Origin: Anaerolineales bacterium
GTDB taxonomy: Bacteria > Chloroflexota > Anaerolineae > Anaerolineales > E44-bin32
Assembly (NCBI GenBank): GCA_037382465.1
Contig: JARRPX010000001.1
Span: 1-64,000, forward strand
Length of the DNA: 64,000 bases
Reading direction: 5' to 3'
The notes under the pieces are model-generated. The model did no database searches. It was not told where the DNA came from and worked only from the letters and a program-made list of their open reading frames with translations. Positions 61,062-64,000 of the stretch are shown here, piece by piece (position 1 is the stretch's first letter; each line of letters starts with the position of its first letter). The position numbers and the translations under genes are program-made.

Positions 61062-63029
61062 ATGGCTGAAGCCGACAGCAACCTGTTGATCGTGAGTGAT
61101 ACGCATTTGAGCGAGGGCTTCAGGCCTGAAACCGGAAAATGGTCGCCGAATGAGGATTTCCTGGCCGATAAAGCCTTCGCCGACTTCCTGCGGTTTCACG
61201 AAACCCACCGCCGAAACGGGCTTCCCTGGAAGCTGATCATCGCCGGGGACGGTTTTGAATTCCTGCAAATTCTCTCATTACCGGCAGCCGATCCGCATGC
61301 GTTACAGCGCAAGGTCACCCACTACATTCAGGATGAAAATGCCAGCCCATTACGCCATCACGTCGCACTGCCCGAGATGAGAAGGCGGCAAGCGCTTACG
61401 CGCCTGGATGAGTCCGTAGAAGTGATGCAGGAGCGATTCGGCGAAACGCACAGGGTGCTGATTGAACAAGCGCAACGACTGAAAGGTTGGGGAGAAAATA
61501 TCAATCCTGAACGCCTCTGGGATTTGGAGCATTTGACAAACGAAATCTGCATCCTGGCCTGCCGGAAGGAACCATACTTGTCGAAAAGCGAACGCAACTA
61601 CGGATTGGGCACCACGGAGCCGGAAGCCGTATGGAAATTGGATCGCATCGCCGAGGGCCATCCGATTTTCTTCAGTGCTCTCGCCTGGTTTCTCGATCGG
61701 GGGAATTCACTCGTGATCATGAAGGGCAACCATGATGTCGAGCTGTTCTGGCCCGGAGTGCAGGAACGAATTCGTGAGCTGATCCTCGATGCCGCGGCAG
61801 ATTTGCGCCTCTCCGATCCTCGCTGGTCGACGGAACCGATCAGCCTTGTTCAGAATTTACCCCAATTGGCTGAGTGGGTGCATAACGACTGCACCTTCGC
61901 GCCCTGGATTTACTTCAAGCCCGGTGTAGCTTACATCGAACACGGCAATCAGTATGAGTTGGCTGATTTCTTCGAAAATTTTCTCTATCCCGTGCTGCAA
62001 TTCGATCCTCGACGCCTTCGTCTTCCGCCCGGCGCTTTCTTCGTGCGTTATTTCTTCAACAAAGTCGAAGAGACGTTCCCCTTTGCAGACAATTTGAGAC
62101 CCATCACGCGTGTCATCACCTGGACTTTCAAAAACCGATTAAGGGACATGATACGGTTGTTTACAAAACACGGGCCAGGTTTGTGGAAGTTCGTCAAAGT
62201 GCTCGTCTCGCGCAGCTTCAAGGATTATTTCCGCGATCGACGAAGATCCAGGCTCCGTTATCGCAAGGTGCACAGCGGGGATGAACTGCGCGCCGCCGAA
62301 AAATGGCAATCGACAGCGGATAACTATCACATTTACACCCTCGCCAATCTGGCTCGAGGAAACCTCAGCCTCGAACACCTGGAACGGATTGAAGACGAAG
62401 CTTTTGTGAAACGGGTCACCCCCCTGCGGAAAATCTTTCGCTTTATGGTTGTCGTAGTGCCGCCGCTGCTGATCATTTTGTTCCTTTTGCTTGTCTTTGT
62501 AGGGCCGTTCGTCTGGCAGTTCCTCGTGTCCGCATCTTTCGATATGCTTCTCGACAGTTATCTCAATCATGCGGTCATTTTGGGAATACTGGGCTTCTTG
62601 CTCAAATCGATCCTCGTGCCGCTTATCTTTTCAAAGGATGAGGGAGTCGGAGCGTATGACTATATGTTTGCGGCATCGAAAAAAGTCTGGAAGATTCTAT
62701 CGGATCCCATGGACGCCGGATCCGCGCCGGTTGTCAAATATCTCGTCTTCGGACACACGCACGACCCAGACTGCCGCAAAGTGTCCCGGGATCCTTCTTC
62801 CCCCTGGTACATCAACACGGGTTCATGGCTACAGCGGGTGGACGAGATCGACAGGTGGGATCAACTTCAACGGGATTATACCTACCTCATGATCGTGGTC
62901 GGTGAAGAGACGACTACCCCTGGACTGTACCGTTGGAATCCGGCTTCCGCACAACCGGAACGTCTCCGCCTCAGGACCTCGGAACAAAAGCAGAGCGGCG
63001 GTCAAAAGATGAAAGGTGACAGCGCATAA
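61062..63029 (+). CDS. Metallophosphoesterase with an inserted membrane hairpin
   Basis: I start at ATG 61062 (MAEADSNLLIVSDTHLSEG), giving 655 residues. The calcineurin-like phosphoesterase motifs are VSDTH (D-x-H), IIAGDGFEF (GD), KGNHDVELFW (GNHD), AYIEHGNQYE (H) and YLVFGHTHDPD (GHTH, about residue 565). Between the fourth and fifth motifs about 200 residues are inserted. They contain two strong transmembrane helices (FRFMVVVVPPLLIILFLLLVFVGPF and HAVILGILGFLLKSILVPLIF). The catalytic domain is thus split around a membrane hairpin. It likely hydrolyses a phosphoester near the membrane; substrate is unknown. Confidence 0.87.
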   Translation: MAEADSNLLIVSDTHLSEGFRPETGKWSPNEDFLADKAFADFLRFHETHRRNGLPWKLIIAGDGFEFLQILSLPAADPHALQRKVTHYIQDENASPLRHHVALPEMRRRQALTRLDESVEVMQERFGETHRVLIEQAQRLKGWGENINPERLWDLEHLTNEICILACRKEPYLSKSERNYGLGTTEPEAVWKLDRIAEGHPIFFSALAWFLDRGNSLVIMKGNHDVELFWPGVQERIRELILDAAADLRLSDPRWSTEPISLVQNLPQLAEWVHNDCTFAPWIYFKPGVAYIEHGNQYELADFFENFLYPVLQFDPRRLRLPPGAFFVRYFFNKVEETFPFADNLRPITRVITWTFKNRLRDMIRLFTKHGPGLWKFVKVLVSRSFKDYFRDRRRSRLRYRKVHSGDELRAAEKWQSTADNYHIYTLANLARGNLSLEHLERIEDEAFVKRVTPLRKIFRFMVVVVPPLLIILFLLLVFVGPFVWQFLVSASFDMLLDSYLNHAVILGILGFLLKSILVPLIFSKDEGVGAYDYMFAASKKVWKILSDPMDAGSAPVVKYLVFGHTHDPDCRKVSRDPSSPWYINTGSWLQRVDEIDRWDQLQRDYTYLMIVVGEETTTPGLYRWNPASAQPERLRLRTSEQKQSGGQKMKGDSA

Positions 63030-63054
63030 CACCGATTGAAGGGTGTTATGCGCT
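63021..63054 (+). terminator. Hairpin at the end of the phosphoesterase gene
   Basis: AGCGCATAACACC (63021-63033) and GGTGTTATGCGCT (63042-63054) form a perfect 13-bp stem spanning the stop codon. It lacks a T-run, so termination efficiency is uncertain. Confidence 0.6.
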
Positions 63055-63120
63055 GCGGATGACGGCGCTCGGATCTCGTTAACGGCTCAAATCCAGATTC
63101 GGACTTGAAGTGCGCTGTGA

Positions 63121-64000
63121 CTACGCGCTTTCGGCTGCGATCAAGTTGCGATAAGCCAAAGTCCAAGAACCGGTGACAAAAGTGCGTACGATGCCGTTGG
63201 CGACCAACAAGACCGGCAGGTAGAGCAGGATGCCGATGATGGTGTTGGTAAAGCTGGCGAGTTCGTGGCCGTTGACCAGGTTGATGATCAGGGGCAAGAC
63301 CATCAGAGCGATGGGGATCATCAAAATCAATCCGGCAATGAATCCACCGACGCCCAGGACCAGGCCTACCAGGATGATCTCCCCGGGATTCGTGCGCGCG
63401 ACTTCCCAGGATCGTTTGAAAGAGCTCATGATGTCGAGTTCTTCAACGATCACCGCGACCTGCGTCAGCATGGTGTAAATCGAGAGCAGGATCATCAAAG
63501 GAATCAACAAGCATACGAGCGGGAGCAGGCAGAGCAATCCGATGCCCAAAGTCAGGACGGAGAACAAGGTTCCACCAATGATCCCTGCGATCACGATCAC
63601 CAGAATCCCTAATCCAATGATGAGTTGGATTGCCATCAGCTTCCAGAAATGACGGATTCCCTGGCGGAAGGATCTGGCCAACGTGGGGGCTTCGCCCATA
63701 TCGGCCATCTGAAAGCCGGAGATCAAACCGCCGTTGCCGATCGCCGAGAGCGCCCAGAAAATGATCGCCAGCAGGATTATCACGCAGGTGGCGACGACGG
63801 CGATGGTGATCCAGGTTTCCTCCGGAACACTCTGTATCCAGTTTTCGATTCGGGGGAAGTCACCCTCGTTGAAGCGGTACTCCATTCTGGGGCCCGCGTT
63901 TCCCGACCCCTGACCGCTGCTTCCGGAACAGTTCGCCAGGATACCCAGTACCCAGAGCCCTTTATTCTTCCAGGTAACTTCCCATGCGCGTTTGAAAATG
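63121..64000 (-). CDS. Polytopic membrane protein, 5' end outside window
   Basis: The frame is open from 63121 to the right edge. An ATG at 63885 exists, but the residues before it (FKRAWEVTWKNKGLWVLGILANC, then a Gly/Ser-rich linker) clearly belong to the same protein, so the true start is beyond 64000. The visible 292 residues contain about six membrane helices. Paired amphipathic segments (TLARSFRQGIRHFWKLM and MSSFKRSWEVARTNPGEI) are typical of DUF7544/GlpQ-membrane-domain-like proteins. FKRAW-type helices occur three times, suggesting internal repeats. Function is unknown. Confidence 0.8.
   Translation of the reverse strand, partial: IFKRAWEVTWKNKGLWVLGILANCSGSSGQGSGNAGPRMEYRFNEGDFPRIENWIQSVPEETWITIAVVATCVIILLAIIFWALSAIGNGGLISGFQMADMGEAPTLARSFRQGIRHFWKLMAIQLIIGLGILVIVIAGIIGGTLFSVLTLGIGLLCLLPLVCLLIPLMILLSIYTMLTQVAVIVEELDIMSSFKRSWEVARTNPGEIILVGLVLGVGGFIAGLILMIPIALMVLPLIINLVNGHELASFTNTIIGILLYLPVLLVANGIVRTFVTGSWTLAYRNLIAAESA

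Overview
The window looks like chromosome of a Chloroflexota bacterium, most likely an Anaerolineae lineage. This is an inference from gene content: CSLREA-domain lipoproteins, large MalT-type LuxR (LAL) regulators, an alpha-2-macroglobulin with PBP1C, many DUF4386-like membrane proteins, a bacterial translin and a eukaryote-like ubiquitin cascade. There is no rRNA, tRNA, CRISPR array, insertion sequence or phage gene that I can see.

Region 1 (1-9532) is the most interesting part. A minus-strand operon running from 9263 down to 2942 encodes what looks like a complete ubiquitin-like conjugation pathway. In order it holds an E1 fused to a GntR/FadR-type DNA-binding domain, a membrane-anchored RING protein, an E2 carrying an N-terminal ubiquitin-like (UBL) domain, a second UBL, a JAMM/MPN isopeptidase, a membrane FHA protein and a secreted membrane-anchored VWA protein. 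The operon ends in a strong terminator (2899-2932). Just upstream of it lies a textbook FadR-family operator (TGGTCTGACCA, 9296-9306), so the E1 may control its own operon. Two tandem CSLREA beta-helix lipoproteins follow.

Region 2 (9533-25642) holds cell-envelope and housekeeping genes: alpha-2-macroglobulin converging on pbpC, mutY, an O-methyltransferase, a hybrid histidine kinase and clpC. Region 3 (25767-31292) is a compact minus-strand DNA/RNA-maintenance cluster: ssb, DUF3467, translin, a Cas4-like nuclease split into two genes, nadK, a B-box membrane protein and recN. Region 4 (31439-36748) is a MarR-controlled heterodimeric ABC exporter with a clear promoter and operator, followed by a CBS protein.

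Region 5 (36806-51664) is accessory: a DUF6062 protein, a CPBP protease, lipoproteins (one with an HExxH motif), AraC and MalT-type regulators, a truncated MFS transporter and four DUF4386-like paralogues. Region 6 (51837-59483) is a second MalT regulator with a small partner protein, two BNR/YCF48-like lipoproteins, and a sulfur/selenium trafficking set (cysteine desulfurase-like enzyme, DUF3343, YeeE/YedE). One lipoprotein gene is interrupted by a single in-frame UGA exactly where its paralogue has cysteine. Region 7 (59667-64000) has a deacetylase-like lipoprotein, a membrane metallophosphoesterase and a membrane protein cut by the window edge.
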